A stretch of DNA of 64,000 bases from the NCBI RefSeq assembly GCF_002994745.2, contig NC_037088.1, forward strand, positions 67,412,397 to 67,476,396, in the 5' to 3' direction. Positions 9,707 to 20,808 of the stretch are shown piece by piece (position 1 is the first letter of the stretch; the number at the start of each line of letters is the position of its first letter). The notes under the pieces were generated by a model. It ran no database searches. It saw only the letters and a program-made list of their open reading frames with translations, and was not told where the DNA came from. The translations under genes and the position numbers were made by a program. The DNA is from Rosa chinensis (lineage: Eukaryota; Streptophyta; Magnoliopsida; Rosales; Rosaceae).

Positions 9707-12700
9707 CCACTGCTGGCAATCATCGTGTAAGTGAAGTGCATCAGATTCAAAAAGGAACTTCCACAAATGAAGAACAGATATGGTTATGGCATAAGAGATT
9801 GGGACATCCATCATTCGGTTATCTTCAAACTCTCTTCCCTTTATTGTTTCAACATAATAAACCATCCGCCTTTAAATGCGACACTTGCATTTTAGGCAAG
9901 AGTCACCGTGTCAGCTATCCATTGAGCTCCACTAAAAGTATTGCCCCTTTTGATCTTGTTCACTCTGATGTCTGGGGACCTTGTCCACCAACCCCCTCTG
10001 GAATGAAATGGTTTGTTTTATTTGTCGATGATTGCACCCGGATGAGTTGGATCTACTTGCTGAAAAATAAAAGTGATGTTTTCCCAGTTTTTCAGACTTT
10101 TCATGCCATGATCCGAACTCAGTTCCAAACACCTATTAAAGTCCTTCGTTCAGATAATGGTGGAGAATATGTGAACCATCTCTTTCACCAGTATCTAGCT
10201 ACCCATGGCATCATTCATCAAACCACATGTCCTCAAACTCCTCAACAAAATGGTGTGGCGGAAAGAAAGAACCGCCACATTCTTGAAGTTGCTCGCTCCA
10301 TGTTGATCGGAGCTCATATGCCAGAATCTTTTTGGGGGGATGCCATCCTAACTACTGTTTACCTCATAAATAGACTTCCTACTCAAGCCCTTCAGTCTAC
10401 ATCTAAGGAAACCAGTCCACCACCACAAACACCAATTCAAGCTCTTGCCAGTCATTTACCTTTACCACCTACCCATGCCCTTGATCCAAAGATTTTTGGT
10501 TGTGTAGCTTATGTACATATCCATCGAAACCAGAGGACTAAGTTGGATGCTTGTGCTGAAAAGTGTATCTTTATTGGCTATGCTTCCACTCAAAAGGGAT
10601 ATCGGTGTTATAGTCCAACCACTAAACGTACCTATGTTTCCATGGATGTTACATTCCATGAACATGATCTACATTTTTCCCCGAAGGCTACTCTTCAGGG
10701 GGAGAATGATATTGAGGAAGAGCAGTCTTCGAGGGATTGCTTGTGTCCACCCTTGGAACCCATGGACATCCAAGAGCATGGAAGTACTGGAGAAACAAGA
10801 ATTGAGCATGGAAATACTGAAAGGAGCAACCAGTTACCGACATCGGAAGCAAACTCTAGAATCGTTGAAAATGGAAATCAGCTGCCAACTCCAGAATCAC
10901 CAGTAAGAGAGATTTCTTCCCCTTCTACTATCCCATCAACACCAATGCTCCCTGAGGATGATCCAGAGGTAATTAATAACCCTGTGTTTGAATTTCATGA
11001 TAATATAAATTCTGAGCCTAACACTGAAACGGAACCAAGTCATAAATTGCCATTTCGAAAAAATAGAGGTCAACCAAAGGCTCAATATGAACCAGATCCT
11101 AAAGCCAAGGCCAAATATCCCATAAGCAATTACATGTCATCCCATAGGTTATCCAAGTCATATGCGTCCTTTGTATTTCATTTATCTGCTATTATCATTC
11201 CAAATAAAGTACAGGATGCTCTAGCAGATCGTAAGTGGACTAAAGCTATGGAAGAGGAAATGGAAGCCTTGCAAAAGAGTCAAACATGGGAACTAGTCCC
11301 AAAACCAGCAGGGAAAAGAATAGTGGGGTGCAGATGGATCTATACTTTGAAGTACGCAGCTGATGGTACATTGGATAGATATAAAGCCAGGTTGGTTGCT
11401 AAAGGGTATACTCAAACATATGGTATTGACTATCAAGAGACTTTTGCACCGGTGGCCAAGATGAATACTGTTCGAGTACTACTGTCATTAGCGGCTAACC
11501 TTGACTGGCCTCTGAAGCAATTTGATGTAAAAAATGCCTTCCTACATGGAGACTTGAAGGAAGAAGTCTACATGGATCTACCTCCTGGCTATTCTCTACC
11601 TTCACAAGCAGGAATGGTGTGCAAGTTGAAAAAATCCCTTTATGGACTAAAACAGTCCCCCAGGGCATGGTTTGGGAGATTCAGCCAATCTATGAAACAG
11701 TTTGGTTATAAACAAAGCAACTCTGACCATACACTGTTTCTGAAACACAGAAAAGATAAACTTACTGCACTTATCATTTATGTTGATGATATGATTGTGA
11801 CAGGTAATGACCCAGAAGAAGTCAAGAAACTAGAAGCACATCTATCATCTGTTTTTGAGATGAAAGATCTTGGAGGATTGAAATACTTCTTGGGCATTGA
11901 GGTGGCTAGATCAAAAGAAGGCATTTCCCTATCTCAAAGGAAATATGTGGTTGACTTACTCATAGAGACTGGTTTACTAGCATGTCAACCAGCAGATACA
12001 CCGATGGAGCAAAATCACAAATTAGCAGAATATCCAGACCAAGTGCCTACTAACAAAGAGAGATATCAAAGGTTAGTAGGCAAGCTCATTTATCTCTCAC
12101 ATACACGACCTGATATTGCATATGCTGTAAGCGTTGTAAGTCAATTCATGCATGCACCAAGTGAAGATCACATGCACGCGGTACATAGAATTCTGAGGTA
12201 TTTGAAAACAAATCCCGGTAAAGGGATCATGTTTTCCAAGAATAACCACACAGACATAGCTGGATACACAGATGCAGATTGGGCTGGTTCTATCACTGAT
12301 AGAAGGTCTACTTCTGGTTACTTTACTTTTGTGGGAGGTAACTTGGTCACGTGGAGAAGCAAGAAGCAAAAAGTGGTTGCTAGATCCAGTGCAGAAGCTG
12401 AGTACAGAGGAATGGCTCATGGAGTATGCGAAATGCTATGGCTTCGTCATTTGATGAAAGACTTGGGGTTCAAACCCAAGCATGCTATGAATTTGTATTG
12501 TGACAATAAAGCAGCCATTGATATAGCACACAATCCAGTTCAACATGATAGAACAAAACATGTTGAAGTGGATCGACATTTCATCAAAGAGAAGTTGGAG
12601 TCAAAAACCATTAACATGCCACATGTGTGTACTGAAGATCAACTTGCAGATATCCTGACCAAAGCAGTTTCTGGAAAAGTGTTCCACAGCTCACTAGACA

Positions 12701-12735
12701 AGTTGGGTATGCGAGACATCTATTCCCCAACTTGA
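9697..12735 (+). CDS. Copia integrase - reverse transcriptase - RNase H polyprotein
   Basis: An uninterrupted frame of 1,012 codons. The pre-integrase zinc motif (WHKRLGH ... CDTC) is at about residues 31-64. The integrase core has its D, D, E residues in the contexts HSDVWGP, RSDNGGEY and NGVAERKN. The RT_2 domain has the active-site YVDDM at about 695-699. RNase H includes ADWAGS, SSAEAEYR and DNKAA. The frame is open only after the TGA at 9676-9678, so the ATG at 9697 is not the natural start: translation should enter from the protease frame. Nothing in pol is broken, consistent with recent activity. Confidence 0.95.
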   Translation: MEMTTAGNHRVSEVHQIQKGTSTNEEQIWLWHKRLGHPSFGYLQTLFPLLFQHNKPSAFKCDTCILGKSHRVSYPLSSTKSIAPFDLVHSDVWGPCPPTPSGMKWFVLFVDDCTRMSWIYLLKNKSDVFPVFQTFHAMIRTQFQTPIKVLRSDNGGEYVNHLFHQYLATHGIIHQTTCPQTPQQNGVAERKNRHILEVARSMLIGAHMPESFWGDAILTTVYLINRLPTQALQSTSKETSPPPQTPIQALASHLPLPPTHALDPKIFGCVAYVHIHRNQRTKLDACAEKCIFIGYASTQKGYRCYSPTTKRTYVSMDVTFHEHDLHFSPKATLQGENDIEEEQSSRDCLCPPLEPMDIQEHGSTGETRIEHGNTERSNQLPTSEANSRIVENGNQLPTPESPVREISSPSTIPSTPMLPEDDPEVINNPVFEFHDNINSEPNTETEPSHKLPFRKNRGQPKAQYEPDPKAKAKYPISNYMSSHRLSKSYASFVFHLSAIIIPNKVQDALADRKWTKAMEEEMEALQKSQTWELVPKPAGKRIVGCRWIYTLKYAADGTLDRYKARLVAKGYTQTYGIDYQETFAPVAKMNTVRVLLSLAANLDWPLKQFDVKNAFLHGDLKEEVYMDLPPGYSLPSQAGMVCKLKKSLYGLKQSPRAWFGRFSQSMKQFGYKQSNSDHTLFLKHRKDKLTALIIYVDDMIVTGNDPEEVKKLEAHLSSVFEMKDLGGLKYFLGIEVARSKEGISLSQRKYVVDLLIETGLLACQPADTPMEQNHKLAEYPDQVPTNKERYQRLVGKLIYLSHTRPDIAYAVSVVSQFMHAPSEDHMHAVHRILRYLKTNPGKGIMFSKNNHTDIAGYTDADWAGSITDRRSTSGYFTFVGGNLVTWRSKKQKVVARSSAEAEYRGMAHGVCEMLWLRHLMKDLGFKPKHAMNLYCDNKAAIDIAHNPVQHDRTKHVEVDRHFIKEKLESKTINMPHVCTEDQLADILTKAVSGKVFHSSLDKLGMRDIYSPT

Positions 12736-12742
12736 GGGGGAG
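12732..12742 (+). promoter_or_regulatory. Polypurine tract of the young copia element
   Basis: TTGAGGGGGAG lies immediately before the 3' LTR and overlaps the pol stop codon. It is the expected plus-strand primer. Confidence 0.9.
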
Positions 12743-12936
12743 TGTTACATGAGCTGTAGCACACTATGCTTTCCAGCAATGCTGCAGCTGGAATATACTC
12801 ATATTGACAGAGGTGTCTATGTAAGCTTTCTAGCTGTAATACACACAGTGTAATCATGGTATAAGCTCTATAAGAGCATGATTGTAATTCAGTGTAAATG
12901 TGCTTGAAAATAGCAAATACATTACCAGATTTGACA
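12743..12936 (+). repeat. 3' LTR of the young copia element
   Basis: 194 bp, identical to the 5' LTR, followed by the TATTA target duplication. It ends about 115 bp beyond the stop codon of the convergent IQD gene, so it probably lies in or next to that gene's 3' UTR. Confidence 0.97.
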
Positions 12937-13051
12937 TATTAATCATAGAAGTTGAATACATCAGTCTCTATAATCATCATCACATAATGTGCATTTGGCA
13001 TTGAGAAAACTAAATCAGTACTGCCTTAAATTGCCATAGCTAGGCTGCTAA

Positions 13052-15100
13052 TCACCTCAACCACCTTCTTAGTTCACCTCTGGAAGTTGGAGATGTCTCA
13101 CTGTCTGTTACATAATAAGACACATTGCTTGCTTTGTGCTCTCTTCGGATTGCTTGGCCTCCATTAATCCCCTTATAATTCGGGCTCTTCAACTCGATGT
13201 CTGAAGTGCAATCAGTACCAGATGGCTCAGATGGAACCGGGAATGAAAGGCGCTTCCTTGCTGAGCACTGTTTTTCTCTGTCCTGTGTTGCAGGTCTGTG
13301 CCTTGGTGCGCTTTGTGACCGAATCCTAGCCTTGGCTGAAGCTGTTGCAGCCATGTAGTTTGGCACTTCACTCTCCCCCATTCCAACTCCATGACCGGTT
13401 TCTCTAATGTAGCAACGAGGGCTAGCCGAGTGCACTTGCGGAATTCTTGTAAGGGATGCAAATGGTGTGGTTGGTGCTTGTGGAGAGGCAACCGGATATG
13501 AGTACTGATGAGGTCTTTGTTGTTGTTGGTAGTGATGGCACTGGTATTGATATTCTGCTCGTTTCAAATTGGGGGTGGTTGGACTATAAGAGTAAGGTCT
13601 AGAGGTGTCCATTTCAACTGTTTTTACAATAGGGTCTGCTCTTTGCTGATCACAAGAAGCTCTCCCATTCTCCCACTGCTTTCTTCTTGTCCACCCATCA
13701 AGCATATTAAACTTCTCCTCTAGCTCCTCCTGCCCACAAATTTAGCAATTATGAGCTACTTATATATAGTTATATACAGGTTTATTGAAGACATTATAAC
13801 AGAATAAAAGGGTATGTGGTAGATAGATCTAAAGACCTGGTTTGTGTTGGACAAGGCATACGCAAGAGTAGTCCTTTTGCGATTTGATGCTGCAGCTTTT
13901 TTCGCTTTCTGCAACATGGCTTGAATATGCTCTAGTGTTTTTGGCTGGAGATCATCCCAATGGACCCAATCATCCTCATCATCATCCAAGGTACTACTTT
14001 CTTCTTCTCTTGACTACAAATACATTTACACTTGAATTATAACAGAGACAATTACATCTAAGTTCACCAAAAAGAAATTATAATTAACTGAGACAATAGC
14101 TAAAGTTTTAGTACTGAAAGTAAAGAATTTTCATACATTGCTTACAATGGACTTCCTGTCTGAGAAATGTGACCCCCATAAGCTAGAATTGGGATGATCT
14201 GTACTGAACATGGAATCTAGGCTTCCTTGATGCGAAAGCCTCTTAGTTCGTTGGTCAAGAACCCGAGCTTGGACTCGAACCAGTGCTTGCATGCATTGTA
14301 GAGTCGTCTTTGCTCGCTTTCTAACATTGTGGCCTCTCACTAATGCTTGAAGCTTCACCAGCGCCTTCAACGCCCGAAGAGCTCTCCTCGCCTAGTTTAA
14401 ACCCGAACCACATTATTAGTAATTTAGTATGCCACATTTTAACTAACAAGGATTAATGTTAATGATTAGTTACCAGATATCCTCTGAAGGCAGTCTGAAT
14501 AGCAATGGCAGCATAATCTCTAACGAAAATAGAAGGTCGCGGCCTATAGAGATTACAGTTACTAGAACTAGAATTAGTACTGAAACGAACAGCTTCCACC
14601 GCTGCTTGGACAGTTGCAACCGCTGCCTGAGCAGCTGCTTTCGTCGCCACGGCCATTGCAAGAGCATTTCTTTGTTCTTCAGCAGCTCCATTAGTAACAG
14701 TCTCATTATCTTGGCAAACAGGAGTTACTAAAGCCGCAGTTGCAGTCTGAGCAGTTTCTGTGGCATTTTTAGATAAGGCTTTCTCTTCAGTATGCTGCAC
14801 ATGTATGACTGTTTCCTGATTCACAGGCTTCCTGAAAATCCATCTCCTTTTTCCTCTCTTCTGCAAAAACAACCCCAACAATAAGTCAGTAATTTACAGA
14901 TCTCGTAGTTACAAAATTTTACAGGCTAACTTCAACCATTAGAGTAGACTATAGCACTGAAATATGTGTACCTTTTCTTCTTCCTCATGTTCTTGTAGTT
15001 CTTCTCTCCTCCTGGTGTTGCTTTTCTCATTCTTGGTGGGAGATCTGAAAGCCCTTTTGACCGCAGTTAACCATGAGCCTCCTCCTCCAGTCTTCCCCAT
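13052..15100 (-). CDS. IQ67-domain (IQD) calmodulin-binding protein
   Basis: Plant scaffold protein that binds calmodulin and usually associates with microtubules or the plasma membrane. Five exons on the minus strand, all phase 0: 15100-14972, 14860-14474, 14391-14146, 14013-13837 and 13729-13052, giving 538 aa. The N-terminus [20 protein letters not shown] is typical. An Ala-rich helix (about 110-145) precedes the IQ67 domain at about 158-225, with [29 protein letters not shown] and LVRVQARV. The intron between GYL and ARR matches the conserved IQ67 intron position. The C-terminal half is basic and Ser/Pro-rich. A TATA-like element lies near 15357-15369. The young copia inserted just beyond the 3' end. 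The family call is secure; the member number is not assigned. Confidence 0.95.
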
Positions 15101-17100
15101 GCTACTAAAAGCTACACATTAATGGTAGAACCGGCGAACCTCCATAGATGAACTGTAAGGAACCTTTTTCTTATAGGAGATTGTTGTTTTGAGTAGGTGG
15201 TATATATGAATGCTGAAGGTGCAGAGACTTAAATGAAGGGGAAGGAAGAGAACAAAGTATCTGCAGCAAGTGGGTCTCTGCAAAATGTTACTGTTAAGTC
15301 CATGCATATGGGAGGCAGAGCAGGCCTTTCTTTCACTGTGTAATCACTGTAATGGTGTGTATATATAAACGTTACCATATGCAGGGCAGTGTATAATGGT
15401 AAAGAGGAAAAGGAAACGTTGTGTTTTCTTGTGGCATGGAGGAATTTATTAATGGGGAGCACTGTGTCAGAGAGTTGAGACCAACATGAAACAGTAAAAT
15501 GGAGAATACCTCTCGAGACTGCTGAAAGCTGAAGCAAAGAGAGGGAGGGGAGCTTAGCCTTTTACTTTTGCTTTTACATGTTTTCTGTAAAAAAAAATAT
15601 GATGAAGGAATTGTTAAGTTTTGATGTTTTTCTCTTTTTTTGGAGCACCGGATTTAATTAGAAGGCTAGAACCTAGTAATCTACCAGTACTTTGACTAGT
15701 TTACTATTGTGTGCGTGCGTTTAGTCAAATATTTAGCGTCCATATTATGTTTTGATGTTTATCATGTTAGAATTAATTCAGTCAAATCAACATTATTTTG
15801 AGTCTTAACTTCGTTGAGATTCAAGCAACTTTGACTTTATAAATTGCAAAGAATTTAGCGGTTTGAATGACTATAAAATTCATGTAAGGATGATTCGAGT
15901 TAAAGAGAGCGATATTCATCAAACCGGTTAGTAGCAGCAACCTGAATTTTTAGAAAATTTTGACAAAAGTGAAGTTTAAATAGACGTTAGAAAATTTATT
16001 TTGAAACTTAAACAAACATTTCACTTAAATATTTGGTTAATGGATCACAATGAAAGAACTGGTCAACTTTTGGGGGAAACTGGAAATTGCTTAACATAAG
16101 ATTGGGAGGAAGATGGTCTTCTTTTGGGGATTGGGATTTATGGGCAAGGGGCTATTGATTAAGGTTATGGGATCTTTCATTCATTTGTTATGGAATACAT
16201 AAGATTTTGGGTCACTTTAGGTCCTTTAGGAATAAATGCAGTAGAAGATGGGATTGTTGTATTTATGTGGAAAAGGAGCAGTAGTCCATTCAATAGATAC
16301 ATTCAAGCTTTCTTGGATTCTCTGAATTCTCTGCTACTTTCTTTATGAGTGTTTACAGAGTAGGTGAATATTTGAAAGTCGTTGCTGCAGAAGAGTCCTC
16401 CTCATGCATTAACAAGAGGAAAGAACAAAGAATGGGCAGTAGCACTAGAACCCAGTTTGGCAACCTCAAAAACTGTAAGCCACTACGCTACTATTTGAGC
16501 TCCAAATTTGTTGTCCTCAGGTAGCCAAATGACTCATAAGACCTTCTAGATTGTGGTAAGGTGATTAAATTGCTTTCCTGGTTGAAGCACAAGGGTTACT
16601 CCATTGTTGCTAGAGAGATGGTAATCCTCTACCTATATTGTACAGCCAAACAAATATTATGGGTGAACATGGCTTCATTTTTTAGTGACAATAATTGCAT
16701 TTTGAGTAATTCTAAGTTAAAATGATCAGGATTTGAATAAGAGCATGATATTTTGAACAAGTTGCTTAAAAAGACAAGAACATAGCATTTTACTTATCTA
16801 AAAGTACTATTGACTACACCAGACTTCGGCATTTTATTCGTATCTTTACAGATTTTTTGTCTTCAATTTGAGAGGTGAAAGAGGAGAAAGACAAGGATGG
16901 ATTTGTACGTATGCAAAGCTTTGCACTGAATGACACACCACACAGTAGGGGGTCGTCTGAAAATATCTCAGAGTTCAAGGGTCTAATTACGATATCACAT
17001 TCTTTAACTAGCTAAGGAGAAAAGATAGATATCATGAGTCATGACATGACATCGATCTTTCCCGAAAGCCCAAGAAAATGTAAGAATTACAAGTATTAGA
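15101..17100. other. Intergenic region between the IQD and HSP21 genes
   Basis: It holds the promoter/5' leader of the IQD gene at the left edge and AT-rich DNA elsewhere. I see no supportable gene, repeat array or mobile-element terminus. Confidence 0.5.
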
Positions 17101-17104
17101 TCCA

Positions 17105-17173
17105 GAACCTTCACACTATCACACTCCCCATGTTCAAGGCCCTTCTCCAAGCTTCCCTCCCTTACCTATAAAT
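17105..17173 (+). promoter_or_regulatory. Heat-shock element and TATA box of HSP21
   Basis: aGAAccTTCa at 17104-17113 matches the inverted nGAAnnTTCn heat-shock factor unit; further TTC/GAA-like half sites follow (tgttcaag, ccttctcc, gcttcc). The TATA box tataaat is at 17167-17173, about 55 bp downstream and about 130 bp before the start codon. This arrangement fits heat-inducible transcription. Confidence 0.6.
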
Positions 17174-17303
17174 TTAATGATCCCTTCCCATTTTCACCAA
17201 GCAATCTCCAAGCTCTAGTTTGCAAGAAAACAGAAGCTTCCTCTCTCAAAAAGACTTCAGACTCATTTTCCTTCTGTGCACAACTTTGTCTGTCACTAAT
17301 ACT

Positions 17304-18085
17304 ATGGCTTCAACATTGGCCTTGTCATCACCATCACCTTTTGTAGCAAGCAAAGCATTGGCTTCAGCTAAAGCAAATGTTATTTCAGGATCAGCCAGCT
17401 TTCCTTCACCACCACGTAGACTGCCGGTGCTGAGAGCTCAGGCCGGTGGAGATGGCAATGTTGACGTGGCTGTTAATCAGGGTAGTAACCAAGGGACTCA
17501 AATGGAGAAGAGGCCTAGCTCTAGGTTGGCTGTGAATGTTTCACCTTTTGGTAAGTAACAAAACTTGAAACTGATGTCATATGTGTAGTATAGTTGGCCT
17601 CTTTATTTCTTGGAATTCGTTGCTGTTATCACTCAAATTGGTACCAATTTGCAGGTTTATTAGACCCCATGTCACCAATGAGGACTATGCGCCAGATGCT
17701 GGACACAATGGACCGTATTTTCGAAGACACTATGATACTCCCCGGCAGCAGAAGCCGATCAGGAGGCGAGGTTCGGGCTCCTTGGGACATCAGAGACGAC
17801 GAGAATGAGATCAAAATGCGGTTTGACATGCCAGGACTCTCTAAAGAGGATGTCAAGGTGTCCATTGAGGATGATGTGCTTGTTATAAAGGGTGAGCGAA
17901 ACAAGGAAGAGAACAAGGACGATGCGTGGTTTAGTAGGAGCTTCAGTTCCTACAACACACGCCTTCAGCTTCCTGATAACTGTGAAAAGAACAAAGTGAA
18001 CGCAGAGCTCAAGAATGGTGTTCTGTACATCGCCATTCCTAAGACCAAAGTGGAGCGCAATGTGGTTGATGTAGACGTCAAGTGA
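17304..18085 (+). CDS. HSP21: Chloroplast small heat-shock protein HSP21
   Basis: Plastid HSP20-type chaperone that holds unfolding proteins during heat stress. Two exons, 17304-17550 and 17655-18085, give 225 aa. Residues 1-45 are a Ser/Ala-rich chloroplast transit peptide ([12 protein letters not shown]...). The Met-rich amphipathic segment specific to plastid sHSPs follows ([15 protein letters not shown], from about residue 87). The alpha-crystallin domain is at about 125-225, with [20 protein letters not shown], the consensus [10 protein letters not shown] and the C-terminal GVLYIAIPK. The ATG at 17304 is preferred over upstream in-frame sequence because the transit peptide begins there. 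The intron position before GLLDP is consistent. Confidence 0.95.
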
Positions 18086-18500
18086 TCATATAGAGTCCTT
18101 CTCGGTATGAGAAGTATAGGCTTGTTTACCATATGAAATGGGAATAAGGGATTAGATGCCCTAGTTAATCGTGGAACATCTTTGTCGGAACAAGTATAGT
18201 GGCATGTGCCTTCTCCGTGTGAAATATCAAAGCAGAACTTTGTAAGAGTCGAAAAGCGTGACCTTATTTTTCACTCTACCTAAACTTTCTGAGCTTTCTA
18301 ATAATTAATGGTAATCATAGATTTTGTCCTGCTGATCACTGAGAAGCTACCTAACAAGTTCAGAAAATATAAATAAGGTGAAATTAAACGTATTGATTGC
18401 AAAGTTGATGAGTACAATTCAATCCTATAAGTTACATTATACATTACAATTAACCATGCAACCTGGTGTGCCTTATGCCTCTATTATCTGGTTGTGACAT

Positions 18501-18986
18501 TCAGTGCTCGCTTTCTTCAGGGATGACCTGAAGCTTAGGCTTCCAATTTGTGGAAGGATCAACCAAATTACACGGTTTAATTTTCGGCCCTGAAAATGAA
18601 AGTAACTTCTGGACTGATACTTGGTTTGTCAAAAGCTCCTGAAGCTGTTGCGTAGTTATTACAATTTTAATCCTTCTTGTTGTAGCAGAAGCTGTCCTGT
18701 TGTTTTTTGTAACAGAACCAAGAAGAGGAACCATATAGTAAAACTTCCCTAACTTCAGTTCATAATTTGCAGGGAGATGTTCTGAAGCTAATTGCTTTGA
18801 TACACCTATACCTGCAGAGCCTGAAAAGCTCAACAAGACATTCTTGACAAGAATAGGTGCCCTGAATTCTAAAACTTCCCCGTCCATCTTCAGAACCTTC
18901 ACAACTTTTCCTTGCTTCGGCGCAACATCCTCAGAAACAATCCGAGAAGCAGTACTGATTCTGCAAAGAACAAAACAGTTGCCCAT
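18501..18986 (-). CDS. DUF4228 / PADRE-domain protein
   Basis: A single exon of 161 aa. The N-terminus MGNC is a potential N-myristoylation/palmitoylation signal, common in this plant family. The KVVKVLKMDGEVLEFRAPI stretch and ANYELKLGKFYYMVPL match the DUF4228 (PADRE) pattern; family members are often induced by pathogens or abiotic stress. The C-terminus is basic, then acidic (EESEH). A TATA-like ctatataga on the minus strand at about 19070-19079 lies about 85 bp upstream of the start codon. The molecular function is unknown. Confidence 0.85.
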   Translation of the reverse strand: MGNCFVLCRISTASRIVSEDVAPKQGKVVKVLKMDGEVLEFRAPILVKNVLLSFSGSAGIGVSKQLASEHLPANYELKLGKFYYMVPLLGSVTKNNRTASATTRRIKIVITTQQLQELLTNQVSVQKLLSFSGPKIKPCNLVDPSTNWKPKLQVIPEESEH

Positions 18987-19745
18987 TTTTGTCCAAGAGC
19001 CAAGGAGCTAGAGTCTATAACTTGGTGGTGGCTTTAGCTATTGGGAGTGTGAAGGAATAAAGGTGTCATCTATATAGTGAGAAAGGAGCAAAGGTGACAT
19101 TAATTAAGGAAAGGCGTAAGGAATGAGGGTTTTGTTTTATGTTCTGTTGAGAAGGGCAATATGGATTGGGAGCCAAAACAAGAGGGATGGGTATTTATAC
19201 TACTCCAAAAGATAAAGCAATTGTCAACACGCATGCACATGGTAGCTTTCAGCTCTAATGAAATTGTATTGGAAATTACTTAGAGGTGCGTGGTAGAAGC
19301 CTAATGGTATAGCTTTTGTAGGATGGACACTAGTTTAGACTATAAGGGTGGTTTCATAATGAGGCATGGGGGCTATGAAGATCTTTAATAGATTCGAAGT
19401 AGAAAACCACCTCATTAAGTTGGTTGATTTTTTTGTACACCTTGTTTGTAAGCTACATCATCCTTATGGTGATGTCAAAGGAAGGTTACGAAGCATACAC
19501 AAGAAGAGTAACCTAACCTAATTATATTAGTAGATGATTTGCAAGTAAAAGCAATATTAGGAAGTTGTTGATTGGATGAAAACACTTTTCTTAATGGTGT
19601 TGAACACTTGAACTAGTCGTTTTTTTTTTTTTTTGAAAGGTTGAACCTATCATTTAAACAATAGAAATTCTCGAAGTAATAGACTTGCGACGTTGATCAA
19701 TCCAATCAGATTTCCGAAAGTGTGAAATTTGATTATACAATGAAC
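18987..19745. other. Promoter of the DUF4228 gene and intergenic DNA
   Basis: The right-hand promoter of the minus-strand DUF4228 gene, including a TATA-like site near 19075. Nothing else recognisable; there is a T14 run near 19620. Confidence 0.4.
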
Positions 19746-20066
19746 TTAGATAATCAGGTTTTGGCCGCTGATGTTGTTGCTCACTTGGTCAAACAAGGCT
19801 TGCTTTTTCACAGCATCAAGGTGAGAGTCACATTCCACTTCAATGAGGTCAGGGTTCATGACAATATCACAGTCTAATATTACATCTTCGTAAAGATTGG
19901 TCTCGGCGTGAATGAGATCAGGACGTCCAAGGAGCTTTGCGATTTCCTTCTTCTTCCGTGGCTCCAAAGCCTTTACCTTTGCATTCATAGAGGCCTTAGG
20001 GCTCCCGCCTCCGGTCATGATGTCGGATCCCAAAGCAACCCCTGAAGCAACGCAATAGCAGTTCAA
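19746..20066 (-). CDS. Hypothetical ORF or gene fragment
   Basis: A minus-strand open frame of 106 codons with coding-like composition (segments such as KVKALEPRKKKEIAKLLGR and LIEVECDSHLDAVKKQALF). I do not recognise the family. A plausible splice acceptor (tgcttcag/ggg) lies inside it near 20041, so the frame may be the last exon of a small gene or a relic. No convincing upstream exon was found. Confidence 0.3.
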   Translation of the reverse strand: MNCYCVASGVALGSDIMTGGGSPKASMNAKVKALEPRKKKEIAKLLGRPDLIHAETNLYEDVILDCDIVMNPDLIEVECDSHLDAVKKQALFDQVSNNISGQNLII

Positions 20067-20808
20067 GAGAACACCCCATCTCCATCAATCTTCAACTAGG
20101 TAGCGGAAAAACAAATAGGAGCTACCTAGGCTTGGAAAGATTTCGCAACAGCATATGAGAAAAAAGGAGCTACATATAGTGATAGACTATCACATTAGTG
20201 ACATTACCCCCTAGCACTCCAGGAATGGGGCAAAATCTATAAATGGCGTAGGAAAATATAATAATATTAGATTATAAATTATTAAGGGACATATAACCAC
20301 GAAAGTTAGGAAACCAAGATCTCTAATTAGGAAAGTGGGCCACTGTGTTCTTGAGAATCAAGTCAAGATTTAGGTAAGTATGTATTAGATTGACTTAGAT
20401 CTGCAGTTTTTCCTAAACTGTAATGAAACACAGAACCAGCCAGTGCAAAAAGAATAAGAATAAAGCAGAATAAAACAGCTAAGAAAAGATTTATACCACT
20501 GGCAAAATATTTTCAGTTTCTGGTCATGAGAAACATCAAAAGACAAAGATTTCGGGCACCATTCCTCCAGATTTCATCATAATGTGCACGATAAATAAAA
20601 CCATTCAGCGCCTCAGAATTCCATCCAACTCTACAACCGAAAATAATCCACAAGTAACCCCTAGTAGTTGTAGGTAACAGAGATACCCAACGGCAACCAG
20701 AAGAACAAAAGCATAGATAAACACAAATACGTAAACATATCTGTATCTATGTATGCATATTTAAATATATCTATCAGCAGGAAATTAGTCCAGCAACGAA
20801 AGGCAGGT
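20067..20808. other. Intergenic DNA and 3' UTR of the CID-type gene
   Basis: The right part is probably the 3' UTR of the minus-strand RNA-binding protein gene that stops at 20809. The rest shows no feature I can support. Confidence 0.4.

Larger units (their letters stand above)
7451..12936 (+). mobile_element. Full-length Ty1/copia LTR retrotransposon, recent insertion
   Basis: The element is 5,486 bp. Two 194-bp LTRs (7451-7644 and 12743-12936) start TG, end CA and are identical as far as I can read. The 5-bp target duplication TATTA flanks it (7446-7450 and 12937-12941). A primer binding site for initiator tRNA-Met follows the 5' LTR, and a polypurine tract precedes the 3' LTR. Protease lies in one frame; integrase, reverse transcriptase and RNase H follow in a second. 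This domain order (integrase before RT) defines Ty1/copia. No gag domain is recognisable between 7657 and 9184. Confidence 0.97.

Noticed and set aside
17220..17303. Upstream extension of HSP21 by 28 codons
   Set aside because: It would start at a non-ATG codon and place extra sequence before a well-formed transit peptide that begins at the ATG at 17304.
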